Shown: one piece after another, positions 1 to 6,490 of the stretch | Layout of the letters: every line of letters begins with the position of its first letter | How positions within the stretch are numbered: position 1 is the first letter of the stretch | Assembly: GCA_045863035.1 (NCBI GenBank) | Contig: BTUV01000117.1 | Coordinates: forward strand, 1 to 7,744 | DNA: 7,744 nucleotides | From: H2-BAC3 sp045863035 | Lineage (GTDB): Bacteria > Bacteroidota > Ignavibacteria > Ignavibacteriales > Ignavibacteriaceae | Reading direction: 5' to 3' | Program-made: the position numbers and the translations under genes | The notes under the pieces: model-generated | Told to the model about the DNA's origin: nothing | The model's database searches: none | What the model saw: the letters and a program-made list of their open reading frames with translations, nothing else

Positions 1-41
1 TCACAACATCTGCACAGTATTGCGCTCTCGTTCTACTCTAC

Positions 42-55
42 ATGAAGTATGAATT
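42..55 (+). repeat. Partial copy of the TATGAAK heptamer repeat, inverted orientation
   Basis: The 14 bases atgaagtatgaatt match the core of the heptamer repeats found at the ends of the two minus-strand genes (289-309 and 3566-3593). Here the motif reads TATGAA on the plus strand, so it is inverted relative to them. It covers about two heptamer units and is followed by ttcttcac, which breaks the periodicity. It is probably a degenerate member of the same family. Confidence 0.5.
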
Positions 56-112
56 CTTCACTTCGTACAGACAGATGATAAGCTGTTTTTTGCTTTAAGT
101 GCCGCATGCTTC

Positions 113-217
113 GCGCAAAGAAGATTTTTGACGCAGAGTAAAGCAGAGTTCAACCCAGAGAGTAGCGCAAAGTTTTAAAGTCAGCCGGGTTGCCACGGAG
201 TGAGACTTGGCGCAAAG
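113..217 (+). repeat. Three spaced copies of gcgcaaag
   Basis: The octamer gcgcaaag occurs at 113-120, 165-172 and 210-217. The last copy extends into gcgcaaagacgc. Sequences built from GCAAAGACGC and ACGCAGAG words are, to my recollection, common intergenic repeats in Bacteroidota and some other phyla. The spacing (52 and 45 bases) is too irregular for a CRISPR array. Confidence 0.4.
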
Positions 218-287
218 ACGCTATGAGGCATTGAAGTAAAGTTAATTTATTTAACTAACAATACGCCTTTCAAGAAACACTTTCCGC

Positions 288-314
288 AATTCATAATTCA
301 TACTTCATAATTAT
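288..314 (-). repeat. Heptamer tandem repeat (3 units) abutting the T9SS gene stop codon
   Basis: On the minus strand this reads as three heptamers, TATGAAG, TATGAAT, TATGAAT (plus-strand 289-309), preceded by TAAT. All 27 bases are identical to 3572-3598 at the end of the acetyltransferase gene. The TAA stop of the secreted-protein gene (311-313) is the first part of the repeat, so the repeat starts exactly where translation ends. Confidence 0.75.
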
Positions 315-3268
315 TTTAGTATTGTCATCTTTCTTGTAACACTCACGTTATTCCACTCTGCTCTGTAGAAGTAAACCCCGGATGAAAACCGTGTGGCATT
401 AAAGGTAACAGTATGCTCACCGGCTTGCAGGATTTCATTAGTCAGGGTTTTGACCTTTTGCCCGAGGATGTTGTATATATTAAGTTTAACCAAACCAGTA
501 GCCGGTATGGCAAAACGAATGGTTGTCTCCGGATTAAATGGATTTGGGTAATTCTGTGAAAGTGAAAACTCAGTCGGAACAATCGCGGTGTTTTCTTCTA
601 TGGAAGTTGTATAATCAGTAAAGTTACTGTTATAAATCTGATGGGCAAAATCTGTAACATCCTGTACCTTTTTTATTGAGTTTAAGGCATTATTGCTTCG
701 CCCTATTGCCAACGAAACCAAAATAGTTACCGGTTTGTTTTTTTCCATTCTGAAAGGTCCTGCAGTTAATAGAAATCGCTGATCTAATCCAGTGGTATTG
801 AGCCACCCTGTAACTGAAACCGGGTTGCCGCTATACATAAAATGAGGATTAATACTATCGCAATTTGAAAGCGCGGAACCATTCCCGAAGCTCCAACTGC
901 AAACATCTATGGTCTGCCCCCAATTATCATTGCCAAGTTGTATGTTGCGAAGCATATCGGTTAAAGTTTGTGATCCAACCTGAGGATGTGACTGCATTGT
1001 TTGCATAAATGAAGAGACAGGGACAAAACGTGCACCAGTAACAGTTCGTTGTCCTATTACAGGACCAAAATTCACTGATACTGAATCAATCGGAGTATCG
1101 GTACCCTCATCATAGAGTCCATTGCTGTTACTATCAATATAAGTGACACCGGGAATATATGTATAAGGAAGCTGAGCAAAACTTTGCATAAAAGCAGGCG
1201 GATTTTCACCAAATTCAGCATCACTGCCGTCATTGTAAGCATAACCTCCGTTACGGGTTGTGTCAGACCCGATTAAATCATCTGCGTAATCTCCCAGATC
1301 AGGGTCGGTATATACGGAAAAATAAACATCATCAAGAACATCGTGTGTACCCTTGTTGGTAATAGTATAGCGAATGAAAGCGGTCTCGTTAAAACCATTT
1401 GTTGAAAGGGATTTAACAAAAACTGATTGCGCGACCTGAATTCCCAATGGTTGCTGATCATGGAATTTGCGTTTTAGACTGGACACAGCATCGTTATAAA
1501 CTGTATATGAAGTGTAATCTCCAATCAGGAGCGGAGCATCTTCATCTTCATCCCATTGGTTATTACTATTCAGATCAGTTGGTTCATATATACCATCATT
1601 GTTGCCATCATAAAACTCAGCTCCGGTTTGAACCGCATAGCGATATTTCTGCCACGCCTCGCCGAAGGGTGTGTCTGATGAACGGACAACAAAAATTGAA
1701 CTTCGTGGGTCTGCCGTATCTCCTCCTACAGTTCCGGGGAGGTAATCGTGCAGCCGAATGGCTAAAGAGTTACCATTAGCCCAGAGAGAATTACCGGCAA
1801 GACCTGACAGGGCGAAGCCGGATGTAAAAAGGAAATCCTTATTGTCATACTTACCGGAAGTAAATCCACCCATATTGTCAAAAGGAATGCTCATCAAACC
1901 TGCCTGTAGTGTATCTGTTAAGTTGACATCGCCTATTGAGAAAAACGAGTTATTGAAAGGAGTTGTGGTCTGTGTTCCTGAACTGCCGGTTACTATGCCT
2001 TTCCAACGAACGAAATCTCCTGAAGCAAAATCACCAATCGCGTGAGAGTAGATGTGATCCCCGGCTACTGAGTCGCTAAACAGACCCTGATCATTAAGAG
2101 AAATAAGCTCAGAGGCACCATTATTTTTATTTGCTAATATCCGGACAGATGCAAGAGCTGAATTTTCAGTTTTTACTCTGACTCTGAACTCATCCTGCCC
2201 GGGACCCGCATCAGCAATTGCATAGTAACCGTATATGGCCGGAGGCACCGGTTCATCAATAGTTCCGTATATTGAACCAGTATATATTGCCATGCCTGAG
2301 GAGTCACGATTGCTGAGAAAGCTAAACATATTGCCTGTAAACGAAATGGAGGAATACAAGTCGTCTCCCCTGTAATTAGTAATCTTGCGGGGATTACTAA
2401 AGGGAGGGTATCCGGTTGCGCTGGTAACTTTGTATATATCGTTTTGCTTTAATGGAGGATGAGGTGTTGCAACAAGGTTTTCAAAATAGATGCTGATCGT
2501 GTCGGCGCCCTCTTTGTTTAATTTAATATGTTTTGGTGTTTGTATATTGGCGGCTATCAGCAGAGGGCTCGTCCAGTTAGTGCCGCCGTTTGTTGAAGAT
2601 ACTGAATAAATGCCGGTCTGGTTGGTATAAGAATATGCACACCACAATTCACCATTCTGAAATTCAGTGACAACACCGGAATGCACCCCGGTCAGTGCAG
2701 GGCTCCCTACTTCCAGGGGAACCGACCAGGTTAAACCACTGTCGCTGCTGACCGACCTGTAAAGTTTACCAGACCTGGTATGAGAATAGAATATTTTTCC
2801 ATTAGGTGATTGAGTAAAAAACCCGCTGTGAGCTGCTCTTTTAGCTATCGCGGTTATACCATTTAAAAGTTCAGCCGGAGCTGACCAGGATTCTCCATTA
2901 TCATCTGAATAGATAAAAAAGTGCACTACTGCTTTGCAGCCAAGGAGGATTCGCCCGCCGGGTAATTTGATAACGGTTACTGTATGGGTAGAGTCAGTAG
3001 TGGGCAGGAAGTAAGGGAAAGTAATTTCATTACTGTTAGATTGCCAGACACCGTCAACCCGCTTTTTGTGCCAGAGTTTTTCCCCTGCAATTGGGTTATT
3101 TTCAACCCAGAATAAATGGACAACTCCATCATCGCTTTGTATTAAGGCAGGTGAGAAGAATTGGCTAATTGAATTGTCAATGGGAACCTTTTGCATCTGT
3201 GGGCATAGAGATGCTGAAAGAATGCAGAACAAGATACTTCCTAAAAAGATGAATCTGCCAACGAACAT
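311..3268 (-). CDS. Large secreted protein with Asp-box (BNR) repeats and a C-terminal T9SS type A sorting domain
   Basis: This is a predicted exported, surface or released protein of 985 residues from the chosen start. Numbering here follows the longer TTG-initiated frame (1003 residues, first codon at 3322). Residues 19-40 form a signal peptide with a positive n-region and a hydrophobic core. Residues about 50-350 look like a sialidase-type propeller with Asp-boxes S-x-D/N-x-G-x-x-W at 139-146, 192-199 and 243-250. Residues about 365-450 resemble a choice-of-anchor X domain (LNDQGLFSDSVAGDHIYS). Calcium-loop-like motifs lie at 572-583, 583-594 and 730-742. Residues about 915-1003 are the T9SS type A sorting domain, starting LSQNYPNPFNPE and ending VTRKMTILK. 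I prefer the ATG at 3266-3268 because AAAGGG lies 7 nt upstream, the signal peptide then begins cleanly, and the TTG start falls inside the predicted promoter. Asp-boxes are structural, so they do not prove sialidase activity. The substrate is unknown. Confidence 0.9.
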   Translation of the reverse strand: MFVGRFIFLGSILFCILSASLCPQMQKVPIDNSISQFFSPALIQSDDGVVHLFWVENNPIAGEKLWHKKRVDGVWQSNSNEITFPYFLPTTDSTHTVTVIKLPGGRILLGCKAVVHFFIYSDDNGESWSAPAELLNGITAIAKRAAHSGFFTQSPNGKIFYSHTRSGKLYRSVSSDSGLTWSVPLEVGSPALTGVHSGVVTEFQNGELWCAYSYTNQTGIYSVSSTNGGTNWTSPLLIAANIQTPKHIKLNKEGADTISIYFENLVATPHPPLKQNDIYKVTSATGYPPFSNPRKITNYRGDDLYSSISFTGNMFSFLSNRDSSGMAIYTGSIYGTIDEPVPPAIYGYYAIADAGPGQDEFRVRVKTENSALASVRILANKNNGASELISLNDQGLFSDSVAGDHIYSHAIGDFASGDFVRWKGIVTGSSGTQTTTPFNNSFFSIGDVNLTDTLQAGLMSIPFDNMGGFTSGKYDNKDFLFTSGFALSGLAGNSLWANGNSLAIRLHDYLPGTVGGDTADPRSSIFVVRSSDTPFGEAWQKYRYAVQTGAEFYDGNNDGIYEPTDLNSNNQWDEDEDAPLLIGDYTSYTVYNDAVSSLKRKFHDQQPLGIQVAQSVFVKSLSTNGFNETAFIRYTITNKGTHDVLDDVYFSVYTDPDLGDYADDLIGSDTTRNGGYAYNDGSDAEFGENPPAFMQSFAQLPYTYIPGVTYIDSNSNGLYDEGTDTPIDSVSVNFGPVIGQRTVTGARFVPVSSFMQTMQSHPQVGSQTLTDMLRNIQLGNDNWGQTIDVCSWSFGNGSALSNCDSINPHFMYSGNPVSVTGWLNTTGLDQRFLLTAGPFRMEKNKPVTILVSLAIGRSNNALNSIKKVQDVTDFAHQIYNSNFTDYTTSIEENTAIVPTEFSLSQNYPNPFNPETTIRFAIPATGLVKLNIYNILGQKVKTLTNEILQAGEHTVTFNATRFSSGVYFYRAEWNNVSVTRKMTILK

Positions 3269-3275
3269 TTGAGTA

Positions 3276-3281
3276 CCCTTT
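3276..3281 (-). promoter_or_regulatory. Ribosome binding site supporting the 3268 start
   Basis: The minus strand reads AAAGGG, then 7 nt, then ATG at 3268-3266. This purine-rich match decides for the internal ATG over the upstream TTG at 3322. Confidence 0.55.
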
Positions 3282-3292
3282 AAATATTTCCC

Positions 3293-3323
3293 GAAACTTA
3301 ATAAAAACAGAACAAACCACAAA
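3293..3323 (-). promoter_or_regulatory. Bacteroidota-type promoter for the secreted-protein gene
   Basis: On the minus strand a TTTG (3323-3320) is followed after 19 nt by TAAGTTTC (3300-3293). This matches the Bacteroidota TTTG / TAnnTTTG pattern with one mismatch in the last base. Transcription would start near 3286, giving a short leader of about 18 nt before the ATG at 3268. Confidence 0.5.
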
Positions 3324-3405
3324 ATTTATAATTGTGAATTTGGAGTATTAATTTCATCTTCAGAAATCTGTAAAGACAGAAGATAATCGGTCTTCTTCTC
3401 TGTGT

Positions 3406-3423
3406 GCTCTGCATTTGCAGAGC
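3406..3423. repeat. Inverted repeat GCTCTGCA-TT-TGCAGAGC
   Basis: Perfect 8-bp arms flank a 2-base centre, so a realistic hairpin has about 7 bp and a 4-base loop. There is no T-run on either side, so an intrinsic terminator is not supported. It could be a protein-binding palindrome or part of a decayed dispersed repeat. Confidence 0.5.
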
Positions 3424-3461
3424 GGTTCATCCTTTAATCGTGTTCAACATCCTGATTCCAT

Positions 3462-3501
3462 GCGGATTTTACGGATGCAAGCAACGCGGATTAATACGGA
3501 T
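3462..3501 (+). repeat. Dispersed GCGGATT repeat, copy A
   Basis: It starts gcggattttac, and after a short variable middle continues acgcggatta-a-tacggat. It matches 7219-7259 in the same orientation, differing by a few substitutions and one inserted base in the middle. Within the copy the word GCGGATT itself occurs twice, with the related ACGGAT at each half end, so it is an internally repeated unit. Confidence 0.7.
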
Positions 3502-3565
3502 TCGGAACTTCAGCCGCAAGTGCCAATTACTTCTCACAAAACCACCAAGAGGTTTTTAAGTTAAA

Positions 3566-3598
3566 GTTCATAATTCATAATTCATACTTCATAATTAT
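3566..3598 (-). repeat. Heptamer tandem repeat (4 units) abutting the acetyltransferase stop codon
   Basis: On the minus strand four units are seen: TATGAAG, TATGAAT, TATGAAT, TATGAAC (plus-strand 3566-3593). Bases 3572-3598 are identical to 288-314. There is one more unit here than at the left copy, as expected of a length-variable tandem repeat. The acetyltransferase TAA (3595-3597) lies at the repeat edge in the same register as at the other gene. Confidence 0.75.
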
Positions 3599-4137
3599 AA
3601 TTGCACTTGTTTCGTTCCGAACAGATGCAATACTTCTGATTTACCGATAATGAAGGGTTCTTCGGTGGTGAAACGGAAGCCCTGATGTTCGTACCAGTTT
3701 TTTGATTTGAGATTGTCAGACATAACGCCGAGTGTTATATATTGATATTGCCGCTGTTGAGCGGTAGTATTCGCCATAGTAAGAAAGCGGCTTCCTATAC
3801 CACATCCCTGAAACTGAGGGAGTATATATAGCGATACGATGTTCAGATATTCAGGGGGAAACCTGATGCGCATCCATCCGGCGGGCTGATCGTTCACAAG
3901 CGCCAATAATGCCTGAGAATCAGGATCAAGCAGAATCCGCCGGTATTTCTCCTGGCTGTATTCTTTTTCAAGATACCAAAGCAAATCCGCTTCCGGTACA
4001 AAGCTATGGTACGTATCAAGCCATGTTGTTCGCAGGATAGTATGCACCTGACCGTAATCAGACATCAATGAGGGACGAATCAGGATATTCAGTGTATTCA
4101 CATCCATTGTTATATTCAGAAACGTAAAAAAAATCAT
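3595..4137 (-). CDS. GNAT family N-acetyltransferase
   Basis: This is a cytoplasmic protein of up to 180 residues that should transfer an acetyl group from acetyl-CoA to an amine. The acetyl-CoA pyrophosphate loop (motif A) is YILPQFQGCGIGSRFL, with Q110-G-C-G-I-G115. Motif B is visible as the segment LGVMSDNLKSKNWYEHQGF at about 136-154, with the N-x-x-S/A-x-x-x-Y-x-x-x-G-F pattern typical of GNATs. The fold starts near residue 18 (ILIRPSLMSDYGQ). The first Met gives a short extra hydrophobic stretch, and Met11 (ATG at 4107-4105) is an equally plausible start. Neither has a clear Shine-Dalgarno sequence. The gene is transcribed alone and diverges from the YceH gene. The substrate cannot be deduced; small-molecule, protein N-terminal and peptide acetylation are all possible. 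Confidence 0.88.
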   Translation of the reverse strand: MIFFTFLNITMDVNTLNILIRPSLMSDYGQVHTILRTTWLDTYHSFVPEADLLWYLEKEYSQEKYRRILLDPDSQALLALVNDQPAGWMRIRFPPEYLNIVSLYILPQFQGCGIGSRFLTMANTTAQQRQYQYITLGVMSDNLKSKNWYEHQGFRFTTEEPFIIGKSEVLHLFGTKQVQL

Positions 4138-4144
4138 AAAAATC

Positions 4145-4172
4145 TGAGGTTAGATTTGTGAGAGATACCTCA
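4145..4172. promoter_or_regulatory. Inverted repeat TGAGGT-N16-ACCTCA around a possible -7 box
   Basis: In the 102-bp divergent spacer, TGAGGT (4145-4150) and ACCTCA (4167-4172) are perfect inverted half-sites. Between them TAGATTTG (4151-4158) fits the Bacteroidota -7 element TAnnTTTG for rightward transcription. I see no convincing TTTG at -33. It could be an operator for the YceH gene and/or the acetyltransferase, but a 6-bp repeat can arise by chance. Confidence 0.3.
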
Positions 4173-4239
4173 ATGCCGAAAAATAATTAAATTTTCTGAG
4201 TAAATTTCTCATCAATATTGAAATTCTTTTGAGGAAACC

Positions 4240-4866
4240 ATGAATTTATTATCCGAACAGCAGGCCCGTGTTATCGGAACATTAATTGAGAAGGAAAAAG
4301 CAACACCTGAATATTATCCGCTTTCGGTTAATTCTCTGACCAATGCCTGCAACCAGAAGTCAAGCAGGGAGCCGGTGGTGAACTATTCCGAGGAGCTGGT
4401 GCAAAAAGTGCTGCTTGAGCTTCTTAAAATTCCGTTTGTCTGCAAGGTAACTTCATCTGATCAAAGAGTGCCAAAGTATAAGCAGATTTTTACAACTGCT
4501 CTTCATCTGTCGGATGCAGAGGCCGCGGTTTTTTGTGTTTTAATGTTGAGAGGGGCACAAACTATAGGCGAGATACGAAACAGAACCGGTCGGCTATATG
4601 AGTTTAATTCGCTTGAAGAGGTTGACCGGATTTTGCATAAATACATGACGCTTGATGAGCCCCTTGTGGTTAGACTGCCAAGACAACCCGGTCGTGATGC
4701 ACGTTATGCACATCTCCTCTGCGGAATGCCTGAGTTTAAAGAGGAATCTATTGATGAAATCGCTTCTGTTCAGTCAGAGCTGAGGGAGGAAGTAAAGCGA
4801 CTTAGCAATGAGCTGGAGCTCCTGAAGCAGCAGTTTGCCGAATTCAGGAAACAATTTGAATCCTGA
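4240..4866 (+). CDS. yceH: YceH/DUF480 family protein
   Basis: This 208-residue protein has the usual family length (about 200-220) and is clearly a DUF480 (YceH) member. Hallmark segments are RVIGTLIEKEKATPEYYPLS and SLTNACNQKSSREPVV near the N-terminus, LRGAQTIGEIRNRTGRLYEF in the middle and VRLPRQPGRDARYAHLL towards the C-terminus. The family fold is two winged-helix domains in tandem, so DNA or protein binding is likely, but no firm biochemical function is known to me. Residues about 172-208 are charged and heptad-like (SVQSELREEVKRLSNELELL), suggesting a coiled-coil tail for dimerisation. A GAGG (4231-4234) sits 5 nt before the ATG and supports the start. The gene diverges from the acetyltransferase and converges with the radical SAM gene, leaving only 21 bp between stop codons. 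Confidence 0.93.
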   Translation: MNLLSEQQARVIGTLIEKEKATPEYYPLSVNSLTNACNQKSSREPVVNYSEELVQKVLLELLKIPFVCKVTSSDQRVPKYKQIFTTALHLSDAEAAVFCVLMLRGAQTIGEIRNRTGRLYEFNSLEEVDRILHKYMTLDEPLVVRLPRQPGRDARYAHLLCGMPEFKEESIDEIASVQSELREEVKRLSNELELLKQQFAEFRKQFES

Positions 4867-4887
4867 ATCCGGTTATCTGCATTAGTT

Positions 4888-6363
4888 TTAATTTGACTTG
4901 AAGTTTTTCTTGGAGAAAGTGGTTTCAAGCTCCTTCCGGTTAAACACATTATACGAACAGAAAGGAATGGTTTTGCCGTCTGGTGTTGAGTAATGGATGC
5001 AGCAGCGGTCAATCTTTTCGCAGTCGTAGTTATACGGGTCAGATGAATGTTCAAACCCAACCAAGAGCACATTTTCCTCATGGAAATTGATAATCGCTTT
5101 TTCAGAACCTTCAAGAAAAATCTCTGACAGGATTTTTATCAGTTTGGTACTCATTTTGTAAGTATCCTTTCTGATAATTTTTGGGAGAGACTTAAAAAGC
5201 TCAGAAGCAATTTCAGTTTTTGAACCGGTCTTCAGATTATTAACAAAGTTGCGTAGCTCTTCAAGGTTGATCAGACGATTAAGGGAGATGAGCTGGTCAT
5301 TGTGCTTCACGAAATAAGAAATCGTGAAACAGGCGGGGTGAACTTTCAGGTCAATAATATCATTACGCTTATGAATCCGCTTAAAGGCCTCAAGGAAATC
5401 TCTGATCCAGATGAGCGGATAAAAGTCATCTTTGGTTATGGTGTTGTTAAAGCTTTGAGCAAGTGAATTAATTCCGTCCGCGTTGGTAACCCGCTTTGCC
5501 ATAATGTCTTTGTTTTTAATATGCCCGACAAAACCAACCGGCTGGAAGAGTACCCCCTTAATGATATTGATGTTATTTGAAGCAAAACGGACAATATCAC
5601 CAATCTGATGATCGTTTATTCCCTTTGCGATTGTGGGGACAAGAACAGTTACCGGGTAGTCCACCGGTGAGTTCGCGATATTTTCAAGTGCCTGGAGTTT
5701 TGTTGCAAGGAGGTCAATGCCCCGAAGCGCAATGTATGGCTCTGAAGTTACGCCATCGAACTGCAGATAGACAATATCCACTTCAGCTTCGGCAAGTTGT
5801 CTGTGATAGTCAGGTTCTGCCGCAAGTCGTTTACCGTTTGTTGCAACGATGATAAACTTAAACCCCTTCTTTTTTGCCATACGGCATAAATCAAGAAAGT
5901 CTTTTCTGATGGTTGGTTCACCGCCGCTAAAGAGAATAATCGGGCAGGGATTTTCACCCTGCAGGAGGGTATCCATCATGGCATAGATAGTTTCAGCGGG
6001 TGGTTCGTAAACGTCTCTTGCAGAGTTGCAGGAAGCAAAACAGACGGTGCAGTCAAGATTGCATCGGTTAGTGACGTCAATAATACCAATACCGGGAGTT
6101 CCGAAAGGGCTTTTCACCTCAGAGCTTTGTCTGGTGGTTTCGCCTAAGTCAACAGCAAGCGGTTGAACAATCTCTTCCCCTCCGGTGAGCTCTTTCATCA
6201 GACGCTGATAAAGTGCGGCATCACCGTAATAGAGGTCTTCAAAATTTCCATGATCAGGGCATTCCTTTACCATAATCATTTTGTCATCACGGCTGACAAG
6301 GTCGGCAGAAATCTGCTTTAAACAGACAGGACAAAGCGAACGCGTAGTTCGTAAAACGGACAT
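4888..6363 (-). CDS. Radical SAM protein of the MJ0619 / tetraether lipid synthase-like family
   Basis: This 491-residue enzyme should cleave S-adenosylmethionine reductively with a [4Fe-4S] cluster. The cluster motif is C101-N-L-D-C105-T-V-C108 in DVTNRCNLDCTVCFASC, followed by the SAM-binding FSGGEPT (145-151). The N-terminal part resembles a rubredoxin-like metal site: C11-P-V-C14 and C35 in KECPDHG. The segments VDIVYLQFDGVT (195-206), FQPVGFVG (273-280), DFYPL (313-317) and HPACFTISYFV (342-352), plus the tail RCCIHYSTPDGKTIPFCSYN (453-472), match my recollection of the archaeal family that includes MJ0619 (methanopterin methylation) and Tes (tetraether lipid synthase). Cysteines C345, C448, C454, C455 and C469 could bind auxiliary clusters. 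AGGAG lies 5 nt before the ATG. The gene is single, convergent with yceH and divergent from trmO, so its context does not reveal a substrate. The family assignment is strong; the reaction is unknown. Confidence 0.9.
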   Translation of the reverse strand: MSVLRTTRSLCPVCLKQISADLVSRDDKMIMVKECPDHGNFEDLYYGDAALYQRLMKELTGGEEIVQPLAVDLGETTRQSSEVKSPFGTPGIGIIDVTNRCNLDCTVCFASCNSARDVYEPPAETIYAMMDTLLQGENPCPIILFSGGEPTIRKDFLDLCRMAKKKGFKFIIVATNGKRLAAEPDYHRQLAEAEVDIVYLQFDGVTSEPYIALRGIDLLATKLQALENIANSPVDYPVTVLVPTIAKGINDHQIGDIVRFASNNINIIKGVLFQPVGFVGHIKNKDIMAKRVTNADGINSLAQSFNNTITKDDFYPLIWIRDFLEAFKRIHKRNDIIDLKVHPACFTISYFVKHNDQLISLNRLINLEELRNFVNNLKTGSKTEIASELFKSLPKIIRKDTYKMSTKLIKILSEIFLEGSEKAIINFHEENVLLVGFEHSSDPYNYDCEKIDRCCIHYSTPDGKTIPFCSYNVFNRKELETTFSKKNFKSN

Positions 6364-6368
6364 TTATA

Positions 6369-6373
6369 CTCCT
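6369..6373 (-). promoter_or_regulatory. Strong Shine-Dalgarno of the radical SAM gene
   Basis: The minus strand reads AGGAG-TATAA-ATG. The match and 5-nt spacing fix the start at 6363. Confidence 0.65.
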
Positions 6374-6422
6374 AAAGGTTTAGAATGGAATCCAGGGTTT
6401 TCCTTCTTAAACACACACGGTG

Positions 6423-6430
6423 CAAACTTA
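6423..6430 (-). promoter_or_regulatory. Possible -7 promoter element for the radical SAM gene
   Basis: The minus strand reads TAAGTTTG, an exact fit to TAnnTTTG, about 60 nt upstream of the start codon. No well-spaced TTTG at -33 is seen, so the call rests on one element. Confidence 0.35.
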
Positions 6431-6462
6431 ACAAATATCTGAATAAAAAAAAATGATCTGGG

Positions 6463-6470
6463 TATCTTTG
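6463..6470 (+). promoter_or_regulatory. -7 promoter element for trmO
   Basis: TATCTTTG followed by CG fits the Bacteroidota TAnnTTTG element exactly and lies about 20 nt before the start codon. Transcription would begin near 6476, giving a very short leader. A clear -33 TTTG is absent; the upstream side is an A-tract. Confidence 0.45.
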
Positions 6471-6490
6471 CGAAGAAATAATTAAATAAT

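Larger units (their letters stand above)
1..288. other. Non-coding repeat-mosaic spacer at left edge
   Basis: I find no credible gene here on either strand. The stretch is the downstream side of the minus-strand secreted-protein gene. It contains short recurring words (three gcgcaaag copies plus acgcagag and cccagag variants) that look like the decayed remains of dispersed intergenic repeats. A short inverted repeat, gttaa-tttat-ttaac, lies at about 240-254; it is too weak to call a terminator. A partial heptamer repeat sits at 42-55. The neighbouring gene to the left is outside the window. Confidence 0.6.
3324..3594. other. Repeat-rich non-coding spacer between the secreted protein and the acetyltransferase
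   Basis: No plausible gene is visible. The spacer contains, in order: a weak hairpin agaaga-N7-tcttct (3378-3396), a near-perfect palindrome (3406-3423), a GCGGATT repeat copy (3462-3501) and a heptamer array at its right end. The ctctgtgtgctctgc segment also looks like a common dispersed intergenic word. No hairpin is followed by a U-run in the minus direction, so I cannot place a classical terminator for the acetyltransferase. Confidence 0.6.

Noticed and set aside
113..217. Possible CRISPR-like array from the gcgcaaag copies
   Set aside because: The repeated unit is only 8 bases, the spacing differs between copies and no cas gene is nearby.
1447..2045. Open plus-strand frames opposite the secreted-protein gene (about 110 and 95 codons)
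   Set aside because: They lie wholly antisense to a well-supported gene with clear domains, their translations show no recognisable motif, and they lack supporting start signals.
311..3268. Calling the secreted protein a sialidase
   Set aside because: Asp-boxes occur in many propeller proteins without sialidase activity, and I could not identify the catalytic arginine triad and Tyr/Asp residues.
4867..4887. Bidirectional terminator between the convergent yceH and radical SAM genes
   Set aside because: The 21-bp gap contains no stem with a T-run on either strand; termination must happen inside a gene or by another mechanism.
4770..5114. Minus-strand frame spanning the ends of yceH and the radical SAM gene
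   Set aside because: It overlaps two strongly supported genes and its translation is low in family-like features; it is a shadow frame.
5577..5957. Frames on both strands inside the radical SAM gene
   Set aside because: They overlap the conserved radical SAM core in other frames and show no homology that I recognise.
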